A DNA stretch of 64,000 nucleotides from Plutella xylostella (Eukaryota; Arthropoda; Insecta; Lepidoptera; Plutellidae), in contig NC_063999.1 in assembly GCF_932276165.1 (NCBI RefSeq), positions 1,986,501-2,050,500 on the forward strand. Direction: 5' to 3'. Below are positions 11,305 to 21,700 of this stretch, piece after piece. Position numbers and translations under genes: made by a program. The notes under the pieces were generated by a model. The model saw nothing but the letters and a program-made list of their open reading frames with translations. It had not been told where the DNA came from and ran no database searches. Position 1 is the stretch's first letter. Each line of letters opens with the position of its first letter.

Positions 11305-14300
11305 ATGCCGGTTACTAGAAGCCACAGTAGCCGGAGGGAAGAGTCCAGTATCGCCGAATCAAGCACGGTCTGTACGAGCAACACCACGACGACTATGGGA
11401 AGCGGTGCGACTGAGACATACGCCACGACTACGTCGGCGGCGAACGCAAGCGCTACCGGATCAGAGCGCCCTGCGACGCCGCCACCTCGAGAAACGAGCG
11501 TGGTCACTGTGGTGCGTCAAGTCACATCGCAGCCAGCTACCTTACGGCCCCGGTCACATCACTCCAAAGCCTCCCGCAAGAGATTCCTCGCGGAATTGGA
11601 GGCTAGGGAGCTGTTGGCCGAGGCGCAAAAGAAGGAAGCACAAGCCGCCGCCGAACTAGCGAAGGTGAAGCTCTTGCGGATACAAGCGGAGGACTCGTCC
11701 GATGAGGAAGATGAAGACATCGTCGACAAGAGCGAGCGCATCGAGCAGTGGGTGCAGGAGCAATCCTCTAAGCCCCCGCCCCCTGCTCTCGCTCTCACAG
11801 CGGGCCAGGCAAGAGGCTCGTCCCCCGTGAGGGGCCAGACACAGGCCCCCCCCACCCCGTGGATACCTACGGAACCGCCACGGGTCGTCGAGGCGCTGCA
11901 GTATGAAGAGCGCGCGCCTCCTGCACGTCAGCAAGAAAAGTCGTCGAGTGAAGACGTCACGCAGCTCGCAGCACTATTGAAAAGTGTGCTGAGCGGCGGC
12001 GACTACAGAGAGCCGCCACGGTACATTCAAGATCTACCTACGTTCAACGGAGACAGCAGCGAGTGGCTACCGTTTCGTGCGGCCTACCATGAAACCGAGA
12101 AGTACTTCACGAAGATAGAAAACGTCGCCCGCCTGAGAAAAAGCCTGCGTGGGGCCGCCCTCGAAGCCGTCAGCTGTCTACTAATCAGCGATCCGAACCC
12201 TGTCGTCATTATACAGGGCTTGGAACGACGGTTCGGGCGGCCAGAAGCACTCATTCTCAACGAGCTCGACAAAGTGAAGAAACTACCGAAGTTAGCTGAG
12301 AGCCCACGTGACCTGTGCATCTTCGCAAGCAAGCTGGCCAACATCGTAGCTACGATCGAAGCACTGAAGAAACCGCACTTCCTCTACAACCCGGAGACCG
12401 AGCGCACTGTAATCGAGAAGCTCACACCGATTCTTCGTGACAAATGGTACGAGTACAACTTCACGCATCATGGTGAAGATGCGAACCTGAAGAAGCTCTC
12501 TACCTACCTGAACCACGAAGCGGACAAGTGCGGCCCATACGCCGCGCTCGAGCAGATCGACAACAGCGCACCTACACCCGTGAGTGCGAGGGAGAAAGCA
12601 GCGAAGAAAAGGACGGAACGTACCTACGCCGCCGAGAACACGCACAAGCAAGAAGAGGACGGCTGCCCTTTGTGCAAACAGGCTCACAAATTACCTGAAT
12701 GCACTAGGTTCACCGAGAAGACGACTGACGAGCGCTGGGAAATAGCGAAACAAAACAAGCTGTGCTTCCGCTGCCTACGTAGCACACATGGCCGCTTCTC
12801 ATGTAAAGCGAAGCCCTGCGGTGTCTCCGGCTGCAAACTGAGTCACCACAAGCTCCTGCATCATGAAGCCGCGAAGAAAGAAGAGAAAAATGAAGAGGTT
12901 ACCGCGTCCACGACGGAGAAGCCGACTGTCGCAGCGAACAATAGCGAACGTCGCCGCGCTTACCTGAAAATAGCGCCCGTGGTACTTACTGGCCCTCACT
13001 CCAGTATTGATACCTACGCACTATTCGACGAGGGAAGCACCATCACGATGATCGACGCGGACGTGGCCGACTCTCTCGGCCTCGACGGCCCCACAGATCC
13101 GATGTGGGTGCAAGGAGTCAGCGGCAAAGAAGTTCGACACTCGAAGAGCAAGAAAGTCGACTTCACCATACGGGGCAAGCACGCACAAGAAGAGTTCAAG
13201 CTTGAAGAAGTACGCACAGTCGAGAAGCTCGACTTCATCACTCAGACGGTGAAGAGAGAAGAAGTCGACGACTGCAGCCACCTGAGCGATATTCGAGAGG
13301 AACTTGCCTACGAGGAGGCGTCGCCGAAACTACTTATCGGCCAGGACAACTGGGACTTAATTGTCTCGAGGGAAGTCCGAGACGGCCGCCGTGACCAGCC
13401 TGTGGCATCTCGCACACAGCTCGGCTGGGTACTGCACGGCTGCCGCACCACACAGAGCAAACCAATTAACTTCTGCGGGCACGTCACGAGCGCGGAAGAA
13501 TCAATGGAGAAAATGATGAAGCACTACTTCGAGCTGGAGTCCCTGGGCATCGAAGCGAGAAAACCGACGACAGATCCAGAGGAGCAAGCCACGAGAAAAC
13601 TGGAAGAGGAAAGTCGCCGGCTGCCCGATGGTCGCTTCGGAACTCGGTTGCTATGGAAACGAGAAAATGAGAAAATACCTAACAACCGTCAAGACGCACT
13701 GAAACGACTCTGCAGCCTCGAACGCAAGCTCGACCGTGACCCAGAACTCAAGAAGAAATGTGAAGAGCGCATGGAGAATATGCTGAAGTCAGGATACGCC
13801 GAGCCCGCCACCACACTCCCGACGCAAGACAGAACGTGGTACCTGCCGCACTTCGCCGTCTGTAACCCCGAGAAGAAGATAAGACTGGTGCACGACGCCA
13901 CAGCGAAGTCACATGGGCGCAGCCTGAACGACATGCTGCTGACCGGCCCCGACCTGCTTCAGTCATTTCCTGGGGTGGTCATGCGGTTCAGGCAGCACCC
14001 CTACGCAGTCAGCGCGGACATCAAGGAGATGTTCATGCAGATACGCATCAAGGAGTGCGACCGAGACGCGCTGCGCTTCCTCTGGCGCGGCGACCGGCGG
14101 GAGGGTACACCAGACGAGTACCGCATGACGTCTGTCATCTTCGGCGCATCATCGTCACCGTGCATGACACTCTGCATCAAGAACAGAAACACCAGAGACT
14201 TCACCGACATGCACCCCGAGTTCGTCCGAGCAATTGAGAGGAATCACTACATGGACGACTACCTGCAAAGCTTCACGTCGGTGGAAGAGGCCCAGCACGT

Positions 14301-15369
14301 CACGAAGACAGTCGACGAGATTCATCGACGAGCGGGCTTCGAACTACGCGGATTGGCATCGAACGAGCGACAAGTACTACGCCACCTCATCACCGACCCC
14401 GGGACAGCTACGATCGACATCGGCGGGAGCGAAATAGAGAAGGCACTCGGCCTCATGTGGCACGTACATGAAGACAATCTCGGCATTCGTCTTAACAGTC
14501 ATAAGACGCCGGCTGAGGTGCTACGAGGGGACCGCCCGCCGTCGAAACCGCCGCCCGCGGCGGTCTACTGGAGAATGCAACGAGCAGACGGCAGCGTGAA
14601 GGTCACACTGGCCATGGCGAAGAACAGAGTCGCACCAATCAAGCCTACGTCTATACCGCGGCTGGAACTACAGGCTGCGGTACTCGGGACTCGCATCTCG
14701 AACACAACTCGATCGGAACACGATTATGAAGACATCACGAGAAGAGTGTTCTGGAGCAACTCACAGACGGTGCTGGCGTGGATACGAGCTGAGCCACGCA
14801 TATTCAAGACCTTCGTCGCTCACAGGTTCGCTGAAATCGAAGAATCTACGAAGAAAAACAAGTGGGGATGGGTACCTACAGCCGAAAATGTCGCCGATGA
14901 CGCAACTCGAGCCACGCCGCACGACTTCGACTGGCCCGAGTTCCTGCGGCATTCTGAAGAACACTGGCCCACGGAGAACAAGGAACCAGTACCCAAGACC
15001 AGCGACGAAAAGGAGAGCAGCGCCGTCGTGTCGCTCGGACACACGTGGAAGAATGCACGACAGCAGGAGAGCACGACAGCACTGGAGGCAAGCTCAACAG
15101 GGGGCAGAGGTGGATGCAGGAGTACCTACCGCTACTCCAACACCGGCGGGAGCCACACAGCACCGGCAGCCAACCGAAGATCGGCGACCTGGTCATCATG
15201 TGCGACTCGAACAAACCGCGCAACACCTGGCCCCGAGGACCAGTCTGCCGGCTGTCTACCCAGCGAAGGAAAACATCGTGCGAGTCGTCGACATCACCAC
15301 GAGCAACGGGCACGTGCTGCGTCGACCAACGAAGAGGATCGTCGTGCTGCCAGAAGAATCGCAAGATAG
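11305..15369 (+). CDS. BEL/Pao Gag-Pol polyprotein, internally deleted
   Basis: One frame of 1354 residues. The N-terminal third is Gag-like, with basic and coiled stretches and a DUF1759-like region. A Cys/His cluster beginning CPLC (residue about 454) and continuing CFRC...HHKLLHH (to about 519) is the nucleic-acid-binding knuckle. LFDEGST (about 573) is the aspartic protease active site. The reverse transcriptase carries VSADIKEMFMQ and YMDD (residue 982, 14248-14259). An RNase H-like/Pao region follows, but around 14545-14560 the frame jumps in phase from GDRPPSKP to PPAAVYWR, where roughly a hundred family residues are expected to be absent. After about 15010 the integrase zinc-binding and catalytic core are missing. 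Only the C-terminal (DUF5641-like) region persists, in the other two frames (15045-15250, then to 15369). The product could not integrate a copy by itself. Confidence 0.85.
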   Translation: MPVTRSHSSRREESSIAESSTVCTSNTTTTMGSGATETYATTTSAANASATGSERPATPPPRETSVVTVVRQVTSQPATLRPRSHHSKASRKRFLAELEARELLAEAQKKEAQAAAELAKVKLLRIQAEDSSDEEDEDIVDKSERIEQWVQEQSSKPPPPALALTAGQARGSSPVRGQTQAPPTPWIPTEPPRVVEALQYEERAPPARQQEKSSSEDVTQLAALLKSVLSGGDYREPPRYIQDLPTFNGDSSEWLPFRAAYHETEKYFTKIENVARLRKSLRGAALEAVSCLLISDPNPVVIIQGLERRFGRPEALILNELDKVKKLPKLAESPRDLCIFASKLANIVATIEALKKPHFLYNPETERTVIEKLTPILRDKWYEYNFTHHGEDANLKKLSTYLNHEADKCGPYAALEQIDNSAPTPVSAREKAAKKRTERTYAAENTHKQEEDGCPLCKQAHKLPECTRFTEKTTDERWEIAKQNKLCFRCLRSTHGRFSCKAKPCGVSGCKLSHHKLLHHEAAKKEEKNEEVTASTTEKPTVAANNSERRRAYLKIAPVVLTGPHSSIDTYALFDEGSTITMIDADVADSLGLDGPTDPMWVQGVSGKEVRHSKSKKVDFTIRGKHAQEEFKLEEVRTVEKLDFITQTVKREEVDDCSHLSDIREELAYEEASPKLLIGQDNWDLIVSREVRDGRRDQPVASRTQLGWVLHGCRTTQSKPINFCGHVTSAEESMEKMMKHYFELESLGIEARKPTTDPEEQATRKLEEESRRLPDGRFGTRLLWKRENEKIPNNRQDALKRLCSLERKLDRDPELKKKCEERMENMLKSGYAEPATTLPTQDRTWYLPHFAVCNPEKKIRLVHDATAKSHGRSLNDMLLTGPDLLQSFPGVVMRFRQHPYAVSADIKEMFMQIRIKECDRDALRFLWRGDRREGTPDEYRMTSVIFGASSSPCMTLCIKNRNTRDFTDMHPEFVRAIERNHYMDDYLQSFTSVEEAQHVTKTVDEIHRRAGFELRGLASNERQVLRHLITDPGTATIDIGGSEIEKALGLMWHVHEDNLGIRLNSHKTPAEVLRGDRPPSKPPPAAVYWRMQRADGSVKVTLAMAKNRVAPIKPTSIPRLELQAAVLGTRISNTTRSEHDYEDITRRVFWSNSQTVLAWIRAEPRIFKTFVAHRFAEIEESTKKNKWGWVPTAENVADDATRATPHDFDWPEFLRHSEEHWPTENKEPVPKTSDEKESSAVVSLGHTWKNARQQESTTALEASSTGGRGGCRSTYRYSNTGGSHTAPAANRRSATWSSCATRTNRATPGPEDQSAGCLPSEGKHRASRRHHHEQRARAASTNEEDRRAARRIAR

Positions 15370-15383
15370 CGACGGCGGGAGAA

Positions 15384-15654
15384 TGTTCACGACGAAAACC
15401 TAGCATAAGATTAGATTAACATGTATAAGTAATAGTTTTGTATAGCATAGTTTATAGGTTGTTATACTTTCATGTCATTGGTTGTAGATATTAGAGTAAG
15501 GTATCTCACCTTATCAGCTATCGGTTGCGTGACCAATTCTGAGTACTTAAGTAGGGTCATTTTGGTACGCAAATTGTCATTCAGAAAACAGAAGCGGAAC
15601 AATAAACAACTAAGAAAACTGAAGAAGACTTTCAAATACAGTCCACCCCTAACA
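15384..15654 (+). repeat. 3' LTR
   Basis: Second copy of the 271-bp LTR, followed directly by GATAT, the right half of the target-site duplication. Confidence 0.95.
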
Positions 15655-15798
15655 GATATCTTATCAAGAACTTAAAAAACTGGACTAAAGTAGCCTAGTT
15701 ACATTATATGTAATCAAATTACACTTAAAAGTGCAATATTCGACGGCATAAATCTTCAGTGCCCAAATCCACGCCGCCACATTTCACACTCGTCCAGT

Positions 15799-18700
15799 CT
15801 AGTCTGTAGTCAACAGTTGGCAGTCGTCAGCCAGCGTGCGTTCCTTAGTGAGTGTGCGGAAGTGTTCTATGAGAGCGTCCACTGTGAACTCGCCGTGTAC
15901 TTTGTTGTCGCGAGTGCGTACGTTCACTGTGCCTGAGGATCTCTCTTTGTCGCCTACCACTGTGGGGTAAAAATGAGTTGTTAATTTTTAAGTTGTCCCT
16001 AAAAAAACATAATACACTACATTCCAATTAGCATTTAGATTGAGGGCACACGGTCAATGATTACACTTCAATTTGCATAACAAAATCTAAGCTAAAGTAC
16101 TAAACTAAAAAAGAAAACCAGCGGCATCATTGCGAACCTTTTCAAAGACATTACATGAAAATCCAAACAAGTTTCCGTTTGGCTAAGAGAACTATTATAA
16201 TAGCTACCCTGTTACATACTAAAGTGTGTTCGATCAACAAATAAATAACCCTTATAATATGTGCAAGTACGTGTGAGTCACCTCTGACTACCCCTTCGGG
16301 GATTACAGTCGTGAGCATATTATACTGTATGTTTGTATAATACGTACCAAGTATATAGTTGAACTGCGCTAGCTGTGCGTTCCTCACTTTCTTGTTCAAC
16401 GTGTCGCCGTGGTCCGTGTCCGCTTCCACCATGAAGCCGGCCGCGAACAGCTTGTCCCTCACCTGGGATTATAAAAATGATTTGGAATTTTATCAGTGAT
16501 AGATCTGTCATAGCCAGCCCAGGAAAGGTTCATTACCGGTGGAAATTATTTTGATGAAACTTGGCTAAACGAGGTCTTAAGGAAGTAACTTCGGAACTGG
16601 AAGTAGAAAAACTAATAATTGCATACACCATAATAAAACTACTGACATCTTTCAGGCAGCATTCCGCAATAGTTTCAAAAACCCGCCTATAATATTTTCC
16701 TTCTACATTTCATTCACATTTCTACATTTCATACCTGTAGCGCGTATTATAGAGTAGTTTCAAAAACGCCGCCACCATAAATCGGGAACAACATACGTCC
16801 ACCAAAATCTTTTTTCGCACTTTTTACACTACCTGTAGCGCGTACTCGTCGAAGTTGGGCCCAACGGGCACGAGCTGCGCCTGGCGCGGGCTCAGCCAGA
16901 ACGGCCACTTGCCCGCGTACGACTCCGTCAGGATCGCCACCATGCGCTCCACTAGCCCAGGGGACGCACGGGGAGACTCATTTTGATGGAAATTGGCTAT
17001 TTATGAAAAAAATGCGCTTTTTGTGAAGAAACGCGCTCTTTATGAAGAAATGAGCTCTTTATGAATAAAAACGCGCTCTTTATTAAGAAATGCGCTCTTT
17101 AGGACGAAATGCGCTCTTTATGAAGAAATGCGCTCTTTAGGACGAAATTCGCTCTTTATGAGGAAATGCGCTCATTATGACGAAACACGCTGAAGAAACG
17201 GGCTTGTTATAAAGAAACGCGCTTGTTATGAAGAAACGCGATCTTTATTTAAAAAAAAAACGCTCTTTGAGTGACACTTTTAAGACAGCATACCGCGGTA
17301 GCTTTAAAAATCCTGCCATCAAAACTATAGAACAACATACGTCCACCAAAATCTATTATTAATTCGCACATTTCACACTCATACCTGTAGCGCGTACTCG
17401 TCGAAGTTGGGCCCGACGGGCACGAGCTGCGCCTGGCGCGGGCTCAGCCAGAACGGCCACTTGCCCGCGTACGACTCCGTCAGGATCGCCACCATGCGCT
17501 CCACTGAGCCCAGGATGGCTCGGTGCACGATCACTGGACGCTTCTTTTCGCCGGATTCACTGGAATTAATTAGTTAGTTTACCACTGACACGTTTCGAAA
17601 AATTCGTTTGGCAAGCTGGTTTAAACTGGATTGAAAATGTCGATGAAGAATCAATAACCGCGTTCTAGAGTGGACAGGAATACCTAAAAGTAACTTGGGA
17701 CGCCCGACGACATAGCATTCTTCCTACAAAGATACTTATGTCCACTATTGTTCTGATGATGACGTAAAATCCTAAAACAATCTGCGTCCGTCTTGACATT
17801 CTTTCAGCTGACTGTCGCAGACTTTTGCAGAGCGCAACGCAATAGAGCAAAATATCGCGTTCTTTCCTCCATTACATTTATCTTTTCTTATATTAAATTT
17901 TATCTTCCCATACAACTCACCTGACATAAGTGAGGTTGAACCTCTCCGGCTGCTGGAAGTCCAGCTGTACGGTGGCGCACTGGAACGACCTTCGGAGGGC
18001 ATCCTTGATGATGATGTCAATCTTGGGCCCGTAGAAGGCACCGTCACCCGGGTTCACCTGCCACGGCTTGCCGAATTTGTTGAGCGAGTCTGCTAATGCC
18101 TGTGGGGATTGGTGGGGTATTATTGCAGTTTTGATATTGATATTATAAGAGGAATGAGTGTGTTAGAATGTTGGTTGATCTTACACGATGGACAATTTTT
18201 TATCATATTTAGTATGTATGTAGGAAGGTGAAGTCCTAGATAGAAATATCTTGGTGTTATTAAACACAACATTAAACGTCGTCGGCGGCCAGAATATCGT
18301 AATATGACCTTAGTAAAAAAACGATTATTTTCGAGATATTGACACTTTTATAAATTTGCTGAAAATCGACACCTCGGATCAGTTTTCTGCGTGCCGCTGG
18401 TACAAAATTCCTTATTGTTAGGATTTTTTTAATGTTGCATCATTCTGAATAGTCCTGCTACAGATCACAGCCCAAGAAAATAACGAGTAATGCTGCTACG
18501 CCAAATTACCAACCGCTTCACAAGTAACCACAGTACCTTCTCAGCGTGCTCCCAGGTCTTCAGGTCCCCGAGGTACTTCTCGGGCCGCGTGGACAGGTAC
18601 AGCTGGTACGTGAACCCGAACGTCGAGTAGATGAAGTCCAGGAACTCCAGGCAGCCATGCTGGGGGAGAAGAAAGGTGGTTTTGAATGGAAGGATACGGT

Positions 18701-21700
18701 GTGTAATAAATACAGTAAACCTACGTGTGCAGCATGTTATAACTGAGGCCGGAAATGAAATCAGAATGTAAAAATTCGCGAAAAAAACATTTTCTATACA
18801 AACTTTGTTGGTAACGTGACTTTGTAGTATAGAGAATATTTATTTTATAAATAAAAAAATATGTTGGGACATCTCACACACGGTCATCCCACCCCAAACT
18901 AGGCAGAACCTGTAATAAGGGCGTTAGACAACTGATATATCTACAAAGATACATAGATAAATACGTAACTAATAAATAGACGACAACCAGAGGCAAACAC
19001 TCATCACACGAATGTATGCCCTGATAATATGAGGCCGCCATTTTAGGTTACTTTCTTTGTTCTCGCTTCTCGTAGCCATTTTAAATGCCTTCTTTCTCAC
19101 CACTTCTGGCTCAATCTGCTGCTCGGTGCAGAAGATGTGCGCGTCGTCCTGCTGGAAGCGCCCCACGCGGGTCAGGCCGGACAGCGCGCCGCTCAGCTCG
19201 TTCCAAGGAGGCCCTAGATGGCGCTACTGGCGCGACACTAAATGGCGGCGTATTTGAAGCGCCATTTTAGGTTATAGTAGCCATTTTAAATGCATTCTTT
19301 ATTATTTTGGCTTATATGTAAGTAACTAGATACAAAATGGCGCCATATTTGAAGCGCCATTTTAGGTTATAGTAGCCATTTTAAATGCGTTCTTTATTAT
19401 TGTGGCTCATAATTAAGTAACTAGACACAAAATGGCGGCATATTGTCGCCATTTTAAATGCGTTCTTTGTTATTGTAACTCATATCTAAGTAACTAGACA
19501 CAAAATGGCGGCATATTTAAAGCGCCATTTTAGGTTACTTAGTTCATTCTCTCGTATCGTAGCCATTTTAAAAGCCTTCTTCACTATAGTGTGTTATTGA
19601 ACTCACCACTTCTGGCTCAATCTGCTGCTCGGTGCAGAAGATGTGCGCGTCGTCCTGCTGGAAGCGCCGCACGCGGGTCAGGCCGGACAGCGCGCCGCTC
19701 AGCTCGTTCCAAGGAGGCCCTAGATGGCGCTACTGTCGCGACACTAAATGGCGCTATATTTGAAGCGCCATTTTAGGTTATAGTAGCCATTTTAGATGCG
19801 TTCTTTATTATTGTGGCTCATATCTAAGTAACTAGACACAAAATGGCGGCATATTTAAAGCGCCATTTTAGGTTATAGTAGCCATTTTAAATGCGTTCTT
19901 TATTATTGTGGCTCATATCTAAGTAACTAGATACGAAATGGCGCCATATTTGAAGCGCCATTTTAAGTTAAAGTAGCCATTTTAAATGCGTTCTTAATTA
20001 TTGTGGCTCATATCTAAGTAACTAGACACAAAATGGCGGCATATTTAAAGCGCCATTTTGCGTTATTTCTTTAATTTCACCCATCATCGCCATTTTAAAA
20101 GCGTTCTTTATTATTGTGGCTCATATCTAAGTAACTAGATTTCGCTTATTGTAGCCATTTTAAATACCTTTCTTAATTATAGTGTGTTATTGAACTCACC
20201 ACTTCTGGCTCAATCTGCTGCTCGGTGCAGAAGATGTGCGCGTCGTCCTGCTGGAAGCGCCGCACGCGGGTCAGGCCGGACAGCGCGCCGCTCAGCTCGT
20301 TCCAATGAGGCCCTAGATGGCGCTACTGTCGCGACACTAAATGGCGCCATATTTGAAGCGCCATTTTAGGTTATAGTAGCCATTTTAAATGCGTTCTTTA
20401 TTATTGTGGCTCATATCTAAGTAACTAGACACAAAATGGAGGCATATTTAAAGCGCCTTTCGCTTATCGTAGCCATTTAAGATGCGTTCTTTATTATTGT
20501 GGCTCATATCTAAGTAAGTAAGTAAGTTAGTGTCTTTGACACAAGATGGCGCCATATTTAAAGCGCTATTTTAAATACCTTCATCATTATAGTGTGTTAT
20601 TGAACTCACCACTTCTGGCTCAATCTGCTGCTCGGTGCAGAAGATGTGCGCGTCGTCCTGCTGGAAGCGCCGCACGCGGGTCAGGCCGGACAGCGCGCCG
20701 CTCAGCTCGTTCCAAGGAGGCCCTAGATGGCGCTACTGTCGCGACACTAAATGGCGCCATATTTGAAGCGCCATTTTAGGTTATAGTAACCATTTTAAAT
20801 GCGTTCTTTATTATTGTGGCTCATAATAAAGTAACTAGACACAAAATGGTGGCATATTTAAAGCGCCATTTTGCGTTATTTCTTCGATCTCGCTTTTGGT
20901 TACCATTTTAAATGCGTTCTTTATAAGAAGATCTTAGTAACTAGACACAAAATGGCGGCATATTTAAATCGCCATTTTCTTTCTTCTTTCGTATAGTAAG
21001 CCATTTTAAATACGTTTCTTTATTATAGTGTGTTATTGAACTCACCACTTCTGGCTCAATCTGCTGCTCGGTGCAGAAGATGTGCGCGTCGTCCTGCTGG
21101 AAGCGCCGCACGCGGGTCAGGCCGGACAGCGCGCCGCTCAGCTCGTTCCGGTGGAGGACGCCGAAGTCCGCCATTCGGAGCGGGAGTTCGCGCCATGAGC
21201 GGGAGCGCACGTCGAACATTAGACTGAGGAGACATAACAATAATAATTATTATTATATCCATGCACTAGCTTAAGTGGCAGTGTGCTGGTCATATCTGGC
21301 GAAGAACCTGGCTATCTGGAGAAGTGGAGACCACGAACAGACAAACGCAGCTTGGGACACCTGCCCGCTGGCAGACAATCTTAGGCGGGTAGCCGGTAGT
21401 GGTTTGATGAGGAAGGCCGAGGACCGAGTGTTGTGGCGCTCCTTGGGAGAGGCTTATGTCTAGCAGTGAATGGTTATTGGCTGATGATGACGACGATGAT
21501 GATGATATCCTTGCACCACAGATGCCATATATAGATTGCTATAAGCAATAAGACCGATTTATTGATACCTTATAAAACAACTGTTTGAATGATTCATTGT
21601 AGTAAGCTTATGAGTATGACATTCTTTTTTATTATAACGGCCCATCACAGACCCACGTCCCACTCACACCATTCTCTACGAGTAATAATCTCAAAACGTC

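Larger units (their letters stand above)
10907..15654 (+). mobile_element. BEL/Pao LTR retrotransposon, recent, integrase-deficient
   Basis: The element is bounded by two 271-bp LTRs (10907-11177 and 15384-15654), each starting TG and ending CA, and is flanked by a 5-bp target duplication GATAT (10902-10906 and 15655-15659). The LTRs appear identical by eye, which indicates very recent insertion. The leader 11178-11304 follows the left LTR and starts TTGGTCAAC, a possible primer-binding site; a purine-rich tract (GACGGCGGGAGAA, 15371-15383) precedes the right LTR. The single long internal frame is of BEL/Pao type. It lies between two convergent genes, 145 bp beyond the stop codon of the threonyl-tRNA synthetase. 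Confidence 0.95.
19020..21020. repeat. intronic array of ~95-bp ATGGCG/GCCAT repeats
   Basis: ThrRS intron 10 is filled with units of the form ATGGCGCCATATTTGAAGC, then GCCATTTTAGGTTATAGTAG, then CCATTTTAAATGCGTTCTTT, then ATTATTGTGGCTCATATCTA and AGTAACTAGACACAAA. About 25 GCCATTT sites can be counted by eye. The array is interrupted by four truncated copies of exon 10 (see separate entries), and each exon copy is followed by the same short junction sequence AAGGAGGCCCTAGATGGCGC (one base differs at 20304-20323). Confidence 0.9.

Noticed and set aside
10995..11318. Open frame through the left LTR into the leader
   Set aside because: LTR and leader sequence; the polyprotein starts at 11305 in its own frame.
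19020..21020. CRISPR-like regularity of repeats
   Set aside because: The units are contiguous satellite-like repeats without unique spacers, in a eukaryotic intron.
19085..21274. Several plus-strand open frames of 61-77 residues with near-identical sequence
   Set aside because: They are antisense shadows of the repeated ThrRS exon-10 fragments.
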